64,000 bases of DNA from Luteibacter jiangsuensis (GCF_011742555.1 NZ_JAAQQR010000003.1:248001-312000), one strand, 5' to 3'; counted from the stretch's first letter, positions 43,261 to 52,268 are shown. Made by a program: numbers and translations. The notes: generated from the letters alone by a model not told the origin.

Positions 43261-44655
43261 ATGGCCAGATACCTGGTCTTCGCCCTGCTGGTCGGGGCAG
43301 GCTTGGCCGGTTGCGCCAGCCAGCCACTGCCCGATCTCCACGCACCCGTTCCCGGCGAGTGGCGGCACCCCGTGGCCGACGCTCCCGCAGGCGCGCCCGT
43401 CGACCTTCGCGGCTGGTGGCACAGCTTCGCCGACCCCTCCCTGGACGCGCTGGTGGATCGCGCGCTGGCCAACAACCTCGATGTGGCGCAGGCGGCGGAA
43501 CGCGTGCGCGCGGCGCGGGCGCTGCATGGCGTGGCCAGTTCGGCCCTCCTGCCGCAGCTGCACGCGAAAACCGAGGACGTGGACGCCCCGGATGCCAGGG
43601 CCTCGTATTTCGTGGCCGGATTCGACGCTGTCTGGGAGCTGGATCTCTTCGGCCGTGGCACGGCCTTGCGCCGCGCTGCCCAGGGCGATCTCGATGCGGC
43701 GGCGGCGGATCTCCAGGGCGCCAGGGTTTCCCTTGTGGCCGAGGTGGTGCGCGACTGGCTGCAACTGCGCGCCGCGCAGCAACAGTTGCAATGGTTGCAG
43801 CAGATACGCGATGCCCGCCAGCACCAACTCGATCTGGTGCAGGTTCGCGAGCGCCTGCGGCTCGCAGGCGCGGAAAGCGTGCAAAGGGCCGTCGCCGCGC
43901 TCGCGCAGGCGGACGCGGCCATGCTCGAACCGCGCGAGACGATGGACGCGAACGCACAGCGCCTGGCCGTCCTGCTCGGCACGGCGGAGCCGGACCCGGC
44001 CTGGATGACTACTGGGCCGCTTCCCACGCTGGGTGCATGGAGCCTGCAAGCCGCTCCTGCCGACCTGCTCCGTTCGCGGCCGGAAATCAGGCATGCCGAG
44101 GCCGATGTGTTGCGCGCCGCCGGTGCCGCCGGCATCGCTCACGCCGATCGCTATCCGCGCGTTGCCATCGGCGGCTCGCTGACCTGGTCGGCCAGCTTGC
44201 AGTCGAGCCGTGGTGGGGGAGCCAGCCCGGTTGCTTCCATCGGCCCGCTGATCGACATTCCGCTGTTCGACTGGGGCATGCGGGCGGCACAGGAGGATGC
44301 GAAGCGGCACGAATTGCAGGCGAGTGTGCTGGCGTACCGGCAATCGGTGCTGGAAGGCGTGGCCGACGTGGAAACCGCGCTCGGACGCCTGCAACGGCAA
44401 GGCGAGCAGGAACGGCAGTGCACCGAAGCGACGGTGGCGCTCGCGCACGCCGACAGCGCGGTGGCGAAACGTGCCGCGTTACATCTCGCCGGTGCGGACG
44501 AGGAGATCGAAAGCGCCATCGCACACGACGAGGCATCGCTGGCGCTCGTGCAGGCACAGGCCGGACGTGATCTCGCGTTCGTGTCGCTGTTCAAGGCACT
44601 TGGCGGCGCACCGCTCCCATCCGTGGATAGCGCGACCACGGAGGACCGGCACTGA
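43261..44655 (+). CDS. Outer-membrane efflux lipoprotein, TolC/OprM (NodT) type
   Basis: A 464-residue outer-membrane channel subunit. A lipoprotein signal ends at the lipobox LAGC (Cys18). Two repeated outer-membrane-efflux domains follow: the first begins WWHSFADPSLDALVDRALAN with DVAQAAERVRAA, the second begins near PADLLRSRPEIRHAEADVLR. This is the trimeric exit duct of tripartite exporters. Here its operon partners are an ABC permease, an ATPase and a periplasmic adaptor rather than an RND pump. The stop overlaps the permease start by one base (TGATG). Confidence 0.92.
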   Translation: MARYLVFALLVGAGLAGCASQPLPDLHAPVPGEWRHPVADAPAGAPVDLRGWWHSFADPSLDALVDRALANNLDVAQAAERVRAARALHGVASSALLPQLHAKTEDVDAPDARASYFVAGFDAVWELDLFGRGTALRRAAQGDLDAAAADLQGARVSLVAEVVRDWLQLRAAQQQLQWLQQIRDARQHQLDLVQVRERLRLAGAESVQRAVAALAQADAAMLEPRETMDANAQRLAVLLGTAEPDPAWMTTGPLPTLGAWSLQAAPADLLRSRPEIRHAEADVLRAAGAAGIAHADRYPRVAIGGSLTWSASLQSSRGGGASPVASIGPLIDIPLFDWGMRAAQEDAKRHELQASVLAYRQSVLEGVADVETALGRLQRQGEQERQCTEATVALAHADSAVAKRAALHLAGADEEIESAIAHDEASLALVQAQAGRDLAFVSLFKALGGAPLPSVDSATTEDRH

Positions 44656-45788
44656 TGGTCGCCCTGGCGCGCAAGACGCTCGTGCACGAATGGCGCCGCT
44701 TTCTGCCGGCGATCCTCGCGGTGGGCTTCGCGGGCCTGTTGCAGCTGTTGCAGGCTGCCCTGGTGCTGGGCATCTTCAGCAGCGCGAGCATTTACGTCAC
44801 GGGCTCGGCGGCGGACCTCTGGGTGGGCTATCCAGGTACGCAAAGCGTCAGCCTGGGGCGGTCCATCGACCCGAACGTGGAGGGGCGCCTGCTCATGGAT
44901 CCCGCGGTCGAGCGCGTCGAACCCTTCCTCTGGGTCGACGCCGACTGGCGCGGCCAGTCGGGCACGGGCGGCGAATCGGTGTACGTCTCGGGCGTCGACC
45001 CGCGTCCCGACGGGCTCGTGTTCGCGCGTGTACTGCCGCCCGCATTGCGCATGCGGTTGCGAGAGCCCGATGCCGTGATCGTCGACCAGGCCGATATGGA
45101 CAAGCTCGGCGTCAGGGTGGGAGACAGCGCCACGATCAACAGCTATCGGGTACGTGTCGTGGGCGCGAGCAGCGGCTTGCGTGCGCTCGGCGGCGTGAAT
45201 GTCGTCGCCTCGTTGGATACCGCTCGCGTGCTCGATACGGACCCCGCCGATCGCGACCGCCCGACCTACCTCGTTGCCCGGCTGCACGACCCCGCCGCGG
45301 CCGACGCGGTGGCGCGGCGAATCTCCGGAGCCCGCGGGTTCGACCGCTACGAGGTGTGGACCGCTTCCGCCTTCGCTCGCCGCTCGGTGCTCTACTGGAT
45401 GCTGGACACCGGCGCGGGCGCCGGAGTGCTCTTTCTCGCGGGCGTCGTGTTCGTGGTGGGGGCGATCATCACCAGCCAGACCCTGGTAGCCGCCGTGGCC
45501 GGTTCGGTGCGCGAATACGCCACGCTCAACGCCCTGGGCGTGGGTATGCGGGCCCTCCGCTGGGTGGTGCTGGAGCAGGCAACCTGGGTCGGTGTGTGCG
45601 GGCTGCTCTGCGCCAGTGTGTTTGGCGCCGCGTTGCTCGCCCTCGCGCGGGGACAGGATGTGCCGGTGGTGCTGGACGTGCCGGTCGCGCTCGCGTGCGC
45701 GGTGTTGACGATGGGACTCACCACGGTTTCCGGGCTCGCGGCGATTCGCAGCCTTCGCCACGCCGATCCGGCGAGTCTGCTGCGATGA
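44655..45788 (+). CDS. FtsX/MacB-type ABC permease (DevC-like)
   Basis: A 377-residue inner-membrane permease with one N-terminal helix (about 18-42), a large periplasmic domain with ADLWVGYPGTQS and VYVSGVDPRP, and a C-terminal FtsX core of three helices (about 255-370) with YATLNALGVGMRALRWVVLE. The single four-helix layout of about 380 residues is closer to cyanobacterial DevC than to MacB, whose ATPase is fused. It should take substrates from the periplasm or outer leaflet. The stop overlaps the ATPase start (ATGA). Confidence 0.87.
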   Translation: MVALARKTLVHEWRRFLPAILAVGFAGLLQLLQAALVLGIFSSASIYVTGSAADLWVGYPGTQSVSLGRSIDPNVEGRLLMDPAVERVEPFLWVDADWRGQSGTGGESVYVSGVDPRPDGLVFARVLPPALRMRLREPDAVIVDQADMDKLGVRVGDSATINSYRVRVVGASSGLRALGGVNVVASLDTARVLDTDPADRDRPTYLVARLHDPAAADAVARRISGARGFDRYEVWTASAFARRSVLYWMLDTGAGAGVLFLAGVVFVVGAIITSQTLVAAVAGSVREYATLNALGVGMRALRWVVLEQATWVGVCGLLCASVFGAALLALARGQDVPVVLDVPVALACAVLTMGLTTVSGLAAIRSLRHADPASLLR

Positions 45789-46528
45789 TGCCCACCACCT
45801 CCGCCACCCGCGTGACACTTCGGGCCGAAGACATCGGCAAGGCATTCATGTCCGGCAAGGTGCGCACGCCGGTGCTCGACGGTTTGTCGCTATCGGTGCG
45901 GGCGGGCGAATTGACCTTGATCTCCGGGCCGTCCGGCTGCGGCAAGAGTACGTTGCTCGCCATCCTCAGCGGCTTGCAGAGGGTGGACACCGGCCGTGTG
46001 TTCGCGCTGGACCAGCGGCTGGACGATCTGGATCCGAGGGCCCTGGAGCGCTTCCGGTTGCTGCACACCGGTTTCGTTTTCCAGGGCTTCAATCTTTTTC
46101 CCGCGCTGACCGCGCGCGAGCAGGTGGAGTTGCCGCTGCACTACCTGGGCGTCCCTCGGCGCGAGGCGCGCGAGCGCGCGGCGCGTTCGCTCGAAGAAGT
46201 GGGGCTCGCGCATCGCATGGCATTGAGGCCGGCGGAGCTTTCCGGTGGCGAGAAGCAGCGCGTGGCGATCGCTCGCGCGTTGTCGAAAGAGCCGGCCCTG
46301 CTGTTCGCCGACGAGCCGACGAGCGCACTCGACGCCGCCAGCGGGCAGATCGTCATCGACATGCTGCACCGTATCGCCAGGGTGCATGGCACCACCGTGC
46401 TGTGCGTAAGCCACGATCCGCGCCTCATCGGGCACGCCGACCGCGTGTTGTCGATGGAGGACGGACGGATCCTCAACGACCGGCGCGAAACCACGCCAGG
46501 TGTCCCGACGGAAGGTCTGGTTCCATGA
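45785..46528 (+). CDS. LolD/MacB-type ABC exporter ATPase
   Basis: A 247-residue ATPase with Walker A GPSGCGKST, the Q-loop TGFVFQGFNLFPALTAREQV, the signature LSGGEKQRVAIARAL, Walker B LLFADEPTSALD and the switch His in LCVSHDPR. It is of the mechanotransmission type (LolD/MacB/DevA), which works with FtsX-like permeases. It overlaps the permease stop and the adaptor start by 4 bp each. Confidence 0.92.
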   Translation: MMPTTSATRVTLRAEDIGKAFMSGKVRTPVLDGLSLSVRAGELTLISGPSGCGKSTLLAILSGLQRVDTGRVFALDQRLDDLDPRALERFRLLHTGFVFQGFNLFPALTAREQVELPLHYLGVPRREARERAARSLEEVGLAHRMALRPAELSGGEKQRVAIARALSKEPALLFADEPTSALDAASGQIVIDMLHRIARVHGTTVLCVSHDPRLIGHADRVLSMEDGRILNDRRETTPGVPTEGLVP

Positions 46529-47454
46529 CGCATTCCATCTTTCGCCACGCGGCCGCGCTTGCGTTTGCGACGACCCTCCTTGCGGGCTGCGACAGCCATC
46601 ACGACAAGACTCCGCCAACGCAGGCGCCTGCTCCTTCCTATGCGGCCGTGGCCCGTGGCCGCGTCGACGTGGAAGGCGGCCTGCTGAGCCTGGGCATGCC
46701 CCGCGAGGGCACCCTTGCGGAAGTGAACGTGCATGAAGGCGACCACGTGCGGCGCGGCCAGCCGCTGGCGTCGCTGGATCTGGAGCCGGGCACGCTTGCC
46801 GTCGCGGCGGCACAGGCGGAACTGGACCAGGTGCAGGCGCAGCTGAAGCTCCTCGGCGACAAGCTGGCCACGGCGAAAGAGCGTGCGGGGCGCCTCGCCG
46901 CGGCGGAGCGGGCCGGTGCCGGCGACGGCCACAGCGCCGACGAGGCGCGCGCGTTGGCGACCGAACTCGCCGCGCAGCAGACCGCCATGCGTGCGGAGGT
47001 CGCAGGCGCCGGGCAGAAGCTCGCCGCCGCACGCTTCGAGCTTGCACGCCGCACGTTACGTTCCCCGATGGATGCGGACGTGCTGCGTGTGACCGCCCAG
47101 CCGGGCGCGAGCGTCTCGCCGCAGGGCGGCCCCTTGTTCGTGTTGCTGCCGCGCACAGCGAGGATCGTGCGCGCCGAGCTGAGCGAGGCCTACGCCGACG
47201 CGGTACATCCCGGCATGTCGGCGCTCGTGACGGCGGACGCCTCGGCGGACACCGACCCGTGGCCGGCTCGTGTGCTGCGCGTCGGCACGGTAGTGGGACC
47301 TTCCTCCCTCGAGGACGATCCCCAGGTACGTGCCAATAGCCGCACGGTGGAGTGCGTGCTGGCCCTGGACGGCGGGCTGACGCCACGCGTGGGCGAGCGA
47401 GTGATGGTGCGCTTCGGCCCCGGGGATTCGCGGATTCATGCGAAAGGCGAATGA
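46525..47454 (+). CDS. Periplasmic adaptor lipoprotein (HlyD/DevB type)
   Basis: A 309-residue membrane-fusion protein. A lipoprotein signal ends at LLAGC (Cys22). A biotinyl-lipoyl half-domain (PREGTLAEVNVHEGDHVRRG) precedes a helical hairpin (about 95-170) and the second half (RSPMDADVLRV), followed by a beta-barrel domain (ARIVRAELSEAYADAVHPGM). It should bridge the permease and the outer-membrane duct. It is the last member of the exporter set, but the next gene starts only 45 bp downstream on the same strand, so transcription may continue into the esterase and aminotransferase genes. Confidence 0.9.
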   Translation: MTHSIFRHAAALAFATTLLAGCDSHHDKTPPTQAPAPSYAAVARGRVDVEGGLLSLGMPREGTLAEVNVHEGDHVRRGQPLASLDLEPGTLAVAAAQAELDQVQAQLKLLGDKLATAKERAGRLAAAERAGAGDGHSADEARALATELAAQQTAMRAEVAGAGQKLAAARFELARRTLRSPMDADVLRVTAQPGASVSPQGGPLFVLLPRTARIVRAELSEAYADAVHPGMSALVTADASADTDPWPARVLRVGTVVGPSSLEDDPQVRANSRTVECVLALDGGLTPRVGERVMVRFGPGDSRIHAKGE

Positions 47455-47499
47455 AACGGCTGCGTGCGAGCCTTGTGACATCCCATTCGAGGTAGCCGC

Positions 47500-48336
47500 G
47501 TGATCCGCCAAGCCGAATTCTTTCTCGAAGGCGACAGCAGGGGCGTCCTGCTGATCCATGGACTGACCGGCACCCCTACGGAAATGCGGATGCTCGGCAA
47601 GGGACTGAACAAGGCCGGCTTCACCGTCCACGGCATGCAGCTGGCCGGCCACTGCGGCGACGTGGAAGACCTGCTGGCCACCGGCTGGCGCGACTGGTAC
47701 GCCAGCGTGCAGCGCGCGGCCGACGCGATGCTGACGAAGGTCGACACGCTGTTCGTGGGTGGCCTTTCGATGGGCGCGCTGCTCGCTCTGAAACTGGCGG
47801 CCGACCGCCCGGGGCAGATCGCCGGCGTGGGCGTCTACGGTGCCACCTTTCGCTACGACGGTTGGAGCGTGCCCTGGACGGCGAACCTCTCGTTTCTGCT
47901 GCCCATGTTCAAGCGTCTCGGCATCGGACGTAACCGCGCCTTCCTCGAACAGCCGCCCTACGGCTTGCGCGACGAGCGCCTTCGCGAACAGGTGAGCGCG
48001 GCGATGCGCAGCGGCGACAGCACGATGGCCGGGCTGCTCGGCAATCCCTGGCATTCCCTGGCCGACCTTTACCTGCTGTCGGCACAGGTGCGCCGGCAAC
48101 TGCGTGACGTGACCTCACCCTGCCTGGTGGCGCACGCGAGCAACGACGACATCGCCAGCGTGCGCAATGCCGAACTGGTGCTGCGCGAGGTGAACGCACC
48201 CGCGGAGTTGCTGCTGCTCGACGACAGCTACCACATGATCACGATCGACAAGCAACGGCGCACCCTGATCGACCGCTCCGCGCGGTTCTTCGACACGATT
48301 GCCCCCGCGCAGACGCTTTCCGCGATGGCGGGCTGA
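47500..48336 (+). CDS. Alpha/beta-hydrolase (carboxylesterase/lipase type)
   Basis: A 278-residue cytoplasmic esterase similar to Est30-type carboxylesterases. It has the oxyanion segment LIHGLTGTPTEMRMLGK, the nucleophile elbow GGLSMG with Ser90, and a late acid and His (SNDDIAS and DDSYHMITID). No signal peptide is present. The start is GTG (47500). It begins a tight run with the two small membrane proteins and the aminotransferase, so it may hydrolyse an acyl or thioester intermediate of the neighbouring pathway; that is inference. Confidence 0.85.
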   Translation: MIRQAEFFLEGDSRGVLLIHGLTGTPTEMRMLGKGLNKAGFTVHGMQLAGHCGDVEDLLATGWRDWYASVQRAADAMLTKVDTLFVGGLSMGALLALKLAADRPGQIAGVGVYGATFRYDGWSVPWTANLSFLLPMFKRLGIGRNRAFLEQPPYGLRDERLREQVSAAMRSGDSTMAGLLGNPWHSLADLYLLSAQVRRQLRDVTSPCLVAHASNDDIASVRNAELVLREVNAPAELLLLDDSYHMITIDKQRRTLIDRSARFFDTIAPAQTLSAMAG

Positions 48337-48341
48337 CGATC

Positions 48342-48701
48342 ATGACGCCCCTGATTCTCGGTCTCTGGATCGCCAACGTGGCGTTCGACACGGTGGGGCA
48401 GCTTGCATTCAAGGCCGCCGCAAGCGGGACGGAGGAAGATGGAGGTCTGGCGCATTGGCGCGCCATGGCCATGCGCCCCTGGATCTGGCTCGGCATCGGC
48501 TGCTACGGGGTCGAATTCCTCGTGTGGATCGCCTTCCTTTCGCTGGTGCCGCTGTCCGATGGCGTGCTGCTGGGTTCCATCAACATCGTGGCGATCATGC
48601 TCGCGGGCCGGTGGCTGTTTGGCGAGAAGCTCACCGGGCTTCGCGTCGTCGGCATCGGGCTGGTGAGCCTGGGCGTCGCGATCGTGGGGGCAGGCGGATG
48701 A
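48342..48701 (+). CDS. Small EamA/SMR-type membrane protein 1
   Basis: A 119-residue protein with four transmembrane helices and the small-multidrug-resistance/EamA pattern FDTVGQLAFKAA at the start and SINIVAIMLAGRWLFGEKLT late. The closest functional analogues are paired subunits such as ArnE/ArnF, which flip lipid-linked aminosugars. It begins 5 bp after the esterase gene and overlaps its partner by 4 bp, so the two probably form a heterodimer. Confidence 0.8.
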   Translation: MTPLILGLWIANVAFDTVGQLAFKAAASGTEEDGGLAHWRAMAMRPWIWLGIGCYGVEFLVWIAFLSLVPLSDGVLLGSINIVAIMLAGRWLFGEKLTGLRVVGIGLVSLGVAIVGAGG

Positions 48702-49096
48702 GGCGCTTCTACCTGTTCGGATTCCTGCTGCTGATGGCGTTCGACACGCTTGCGCAGCTGTCGTTCAAGCTGGCCGGCAGCCATGCGCTGCCGGTGACGG
48801 CGGACGCCGCCTGGCTGGCGCGCGTGTTCGCGCAGCCGTGGGTCTACGGGGCCGTCGCCGGCTACATCGGCGCCTTCTTCACCTGGATGACCTTGCTGCG
48901 CCACGCACCCATCGGCCCGGCCTTCGCGGCGTCGCATCTGGAAGTGGTGAGCGTGATGCTGCTTTCCGCGTGGTTGCTGCACGAGCCGTTGACCTTGCCG
49001 CGCGTACTCGGCGCGGCCACGATCGTGGCCGGCATCCTGTGCCTTGCCGCCGCGGAGCGGGAGACGCTGGTGGTTGCGCCCGGCCCGGCCGGATGA
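48698..49096 (+). CDS. Small EamA/SMR-type membrane protein 2
   Basis: A 132-residue four-helix protein with FDTLAQLSFKLAGSHALP and LEVVSVMLLSAWLLHEPLTL, matching its upstream partner in pattern. The pair resembles ArnE/ArnF-like flippases or drug exporters. ATGA overlaps join it to the gene before and to the aminotransferase gene after. A role in moving the product, or its lipid carrier, across the inner membrane is inferred from the pairing and the context. Confidence 0.8.
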   Translation: MRRFYLFGFLLLMAFDTLAQLSFKLAGSHALPVTADAAWLARVFAQPWVYGAVAGYIGAFFTWMTLLRHAPIGPAFAASHLEVVSVMLLSAWLLHEPLTLPRVLGAATIVAGILCLAAAERETLVVAPGPAG

Positions 49097-50373
49097 GTGC
49101 CATGCGCAGGCAACCGTTTCGCGAGGTTCCCCCGACCGATGGCCTGCCGCTCCGTCTTGCCGATCTGCTGCCGGGCTCCAGCGACCTGACGGGGACGCTC
49201 GCCGCGCAGCTCGGCACGCCCCCCCTGCTGTTGACCTGCTCCGGCACGGCCGCGTTCATGGTGGCCTTGCGCACGCTATCCGAACGCGCGCCACAGCGCC
49301 GCGACGTGGTGGTGCCCGCGTACACATGCCCCCTCGTGGCGATCGCGGTGCACGCGCTGGGTTTGCGCTTGCGACTTTGCGATACGCGCGCGGGCCACTT
49401 CGACATGGACGAAACCGAGCTGTCCGCCATCTGCAACGAAGAAACGCTCGCAGTGGTGCCCACGCACCTCGCCGGGCTCGTCGCCGATGTGGATGCGGCA
49501 AGCCGTATTGCCCGGCGCGTGGGTGCGTGGGTGATCGAAGACGCCGCACAGGCGTTGGGCGCGCTCGACCATGGGCACAGCGTCGGATTGCGCGGCGACA
49601 TCGGCTTCTTCAGCCTGGCGGCTGGCAAAGGTTTGTCGATCTACGAAGGTGGCCTTCTGGTGTCGCGGGACGAGACGCTTCGCGATGCGATGCGCCGCAC
49701 GCATGAGGCGATGCTGCCGTACGACCGCCGTTGGGAATGGCGGCGCAGCCTGGAACTGCTCGGTCTGGCGGCCCTCTATCGTCCGGTGGGCCTGACCGTC
49801 GCGTACGGCATGCCGTTGAAGCGACGCTTGCGGCGCGGTGACACCGTTGCTGCGGTCGGGGACGACTTTCCCGCACGCATTCCCATGCATCGCGTGGGCA
49901 CCTGGCGCCAGGGTGTGGGGGCGAAGGCGGCAGCGCGCTGGCCCGGCTTCCTCGCCGAACGCCGCGCGAGGGCGGCCCGGCGCATCGACCGCCTGCGGCG
50001 GATCGAGGGCCTGGAGGTGCTGTTGCCGCGCGAAGGCAGCGAGGGAAGCTGGCCCTTCCTGCTGCTGCGTTTTCCCGACGCCGCACGCTGCAACGTGGTG
50101 CTGGGAGACCTGTGGTGCGCCGGTGTCGGTGTCAGCCGGCTGTTCGTGCATGCATTGACCGACTACACCTACCTCGCCGATCGCGTGCCCCGGGTGCCGA
50201 CACCTCATGCGCGCACGTTCGCGCAATGCACGGCTACGTTGAGCAACAGCGCATGGCTGGACGAAGCGACCTTCGAGCGGGTGGCCAAGGCGATCGAGCG
50301 TGCCCTTACGCAGGCTGAAACGCCGGATACGTCTCCGTGCGCTGCGCGATCGCCGCAAGCAGGCGCTCGTTGA
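49093..50373 (+). CDS. DegT/DnrJ/EryC1-type PLP aminotransferase
   Basis: A 426-residue PLP enzyme of the sugar-aminotransferase fold. It has the cofactor-contacting CSGTAAFMVAL near the start, VVVPAYTCPLVAIAV, the PLP-pyridine Asp150 (VIEDAAQALG) and the Schiff-base Lys179 (LAAGKGLSIYEGG). Family members usually put an amino group on a nucleotide-linked sugar, as ArnB does, but no sugar-nucleotide enzymes are near. The C-terminus overlaps the convergent arginase-like gene by 68 bp. It is the last gene of the + strand run. Confidence 0.87.
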   Translation: MSAMRRQPFREVPPTDGLPLRLADLLPGSSDLTGTLAAQLGTPPLLLTCSGTAAFMVALRTLSERAPQRRDVVVPAYTCPLVAIAVHALGLRLRLCDTRAGHFDMDETELSAICNEETLAVVPTHLAGLVADVDAASRIARRVGAWVIEDAAQALGALDHGHSVGLRGDIGFFSLAAGKGLSIYEGGLLVSRDETLRDAMRRTHEAMLPYDRRWEWRRSLELLGLAALYRPVGLTVAYGMPLKRRLRRGDTVAAVGDDFPARIPMHRVGTWRQGVGAKAAARWPGFLAERRARAARRIDRLRRIEGLEVLLPREGSEGSWPFLLLRFPDAARCNVVLGDLWCAGVGVSRLFVHALTDYTYLADRVPRVPTPHARTFAQCTATLSNSAWLDEATFERVAKAIERALTQAETPDTSPCAARSPQAGAR

Positions 50374-51193
50374 GCCGCTGCTGTTGCGCCTGCCACAACG
50401 CCAGCTTCTCCGTGTCCACAGGCGGCTGTGCGTCCCTGGCCGAGAGCAGGCGTTTCCACAGGCTGCGATAGCGGTAGTGGGACACCTCGCCGGTGATGTC
50501 GCTGCCCACGAGCCCGCTGCGCAGGCTGTCGATGATGGCGAGTGCGTCTTCGAGCCGGAACACGCCCTGGTCCCAGTTCGTGCGGGCCACGTCTTCGGCG
50601 AACACATCCTTGTCGATGGAAAGGTAGGCCGGTAGCGGGCGGTGGGCCTGGTATTCGCGGAACGCCTCGATCAGTGCCGCCGCGCTGTCGAACCCCCGGA
50701 ACGCGTGGCCGAGTCCGGAGCGGGCCGCCCACGAAACGTCGACGCCCACGCTCCAGTATGTCAGCCGCCCGTCGCGCAGCGGCGCGCGATAGTTCTCCCA
50801 GGCGTGGGCCGCGCCGATGTCCCCGGAAGTGATGCCCAGCACGTGCACATGGGCGACCCTGGGCACCATGGCCACCCGCCGCACCCACGAACCGCAATGC
50901 ACGCCGAACGGGAACAGCATGTTGTCCGGATGGTTGTCGAGCACGACGACCTGGAACGTTTCACTGCCCGGTACCAGCGCGATCAGGGGCCAGCTGAGGT
51001 GGTGGAAGTCGCCACTGCCGAGCAGTACAGGGCCGCGCAGGGGGAGCTCCGCCAGCACGAGTTCGAAGCGCCTGAGGGTACGCAGCGAACAACCGAAGCG
51101 CAGGGCTTCCTGCCAATGGCCCAGCGGCACCACGAGACTTTCGGCGGGCGGGATGACCGAGTGATCGATGTCCAGGACCGTGACGCGGTTCAT
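50306..51193 (-). CDS. Arginase/ureohydrolase-fold protein
   Basis: A 295-residue protein with the metal-site layout of the arginase/agmatinase/deacetylase superfamily: GDFHHL (His64 or His65) for the GGDH motif, LDNHPDN (Asp86, His88, Asp90) for DAHxD, and SIDKDV (Asp194, Asp196) for SxDxD. All expected ligands are present, though spacing and flanking sequence differ from true arginases, so the substrate is unlikely to be arginine. It may hydrolyse a guanidino, amidino or formimino bond. The start overlaps the FemAB-like stop by 4 bp. It is the last gene of the six-gene - strand operon. Confidence 0.7.
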   Translation of the reverse strand: MNRVTVLDIDHSVIPPAESLVVPLGHWQEALRFGCSLRTLRRFELVLAELPLRGPVLLGSGDFHHLSWPLIALVPGSETFQVVVLDNHPDNMLFPFGVHCGSWVRRVAMVPRVAHVHVLGITSGDIGAAHAWENYRAPLRDGRLTYWSVGVDVSWAARSGLGHAFRGFDSAAALIEAFREYQAHRPLPAYLSIDKDVFAEDVARTNWDQGVFRLEDALAIIDSLRSGLVGSDITGEVSHYRYRSLWKRLLSARDAQPPVDTEKLALWQAQQQRLNERLLAAIAQRTETYPAFQPA

Positions 51194-52257
51194 GCGCAGA
51201 CACCCACACGACCGTTGGCCAACGGCTCGCCTTCGAAGTGACGCGCGAACCGGCGCAGCAGCATCCTTGTCACCGGGTTGCGAAGGTATACGGCGTGTCG
51301 CGTATAGCTGAGCCGCGCGCCGAGCCGCGTCTTCACTTCCGGGTCCGTCCATCCGGCTACGTAGTGGCTCAAGCCGCGCTGGCGCGCATATTCCAGGTTG
51401 TGCATCCAGCTCACGGCGTAGAGGTTGTGCTCGCGTGCCTGCGGGTAGGCGAAACCGATGTACTTGTCGATCAGCATACCGCCGTATTCGTAGCAGAGGT
51501 TCCAGCCGATCAGACCGTCGGCGCTTCGGTACATGAAGACGACGCCGTTGCTGTGCGCGTCGCGCAGTACGGCCGTGAAGAAGGCCTTGCTGAGGAGATC
51601 GAAGTGGATCTCGCTCTGCGCATGCACGTTGCGATAGAGCGCGTAGCATTCGTCGATCGCATCGTCGTCGTCGAAGTACGCGGAGCCCGTGGCCAATGCC
51701 TCCACCTGCACGCGGTCCCGTGCCTTCAGCTTGCGCCGGACATCTTTACGCCGGCTCGACGACAGCCGGGCGATGTACTCGTCGACGGAGTCGAAGTCGA
51801 TCGGCACCCAGGCCAGCGGCATGCCTTCGAGGATGACGAAGCCGCGCGCGGCCAGGGCCGCTGCGAAGGCACCCGTCTTCGCGTTCGCGGAGGCATTCAG
51901 CAGCGGCGAGTCGACAGCCAGGTCCTTGACGATAAGCAGCGGGCACTCGCGGCCATGCGCTTCCAGCAGTTCAGCCACCAGTTCGTCCGCCGCGGGACGC
52001 ACTGGTACGGGTGCGTACTCGGTGACCGTGCAGCCGGCGAAGCGCACGCGCCACTGGAGCAGACGCCCCCACAGGCGATACAGCGGCAGCGACGTGATCC
52101 GCCGGCGCAAGGCTTCGTCGGCCGTGGTGAGTATGTCGAAGCGCGTGTGGAAGGTTGGCATGCCGGACGCGGAGCGACCGGCCGTGAACCCTTCGGGCGG
52201 ATGTTCCAGGAAGTGTTCGACGAGCGACACGGGCTCCAGGGCGGTGCAGAACGGCAT
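51190..52257 (-). CDS. GNAT/FemAB-like acyl- or aminoacyl-transferase
   Basis: A 355-residue protein with two GNAT-like halves as in FemAB/peptidoglycan-bridge-forming enzymes: the central segment DEYIARLSSSRRKDVRRKLK is characteristic, followed by DECYALYRNVHAQSEIHFDL, GVVFMYRSADGLIGWNLCYE and DKYIGFAYPQAREHNLYAVS. Such proteins transfer an acyl or amino-acyl group to an amine. Next to an ACP and a ketoacyl synthase, an acyl-ACP donor is plausible. The Met at 52257 gives a natural start; the frame upstream overlaps the KS gene and lacks family sequence. It begins 11 bp after the KS gene. Confidence 0.78.
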   Translation of the reverse strand: MPFCTALEPVSLVEHFLEHPPEGFTAGRSASGMPTFHTRFDILTTADEALRRRITSLPLYRLWGRLLQWRVRFAGCTVTEYAPVPVRPAADELVAELLEAHGRECPLLIVKDLAVDSPLLNASANAKTGAFAAALAARGFVILEGMPLAWVPIDFDSVDEYIARLSSSRRKDVRRKLKARDRVQVEALATGSAYFDDDDAIDECYALYRNVHAQSEIHFDLLSKAFFTAVLRDAHSNGVVFMYRSADGLIGWNLCYEYGGMLIDKYIGFAYPQAREHNLYAVSWMHNLEYARQRGLSHYVAGWTDPEVKTRLGARLSYTRHAVYLRNPVTRMLLRRFARHFEGEPLANGRVGVCA

Positions 52258-52268
52258 GGCTGTAATAC

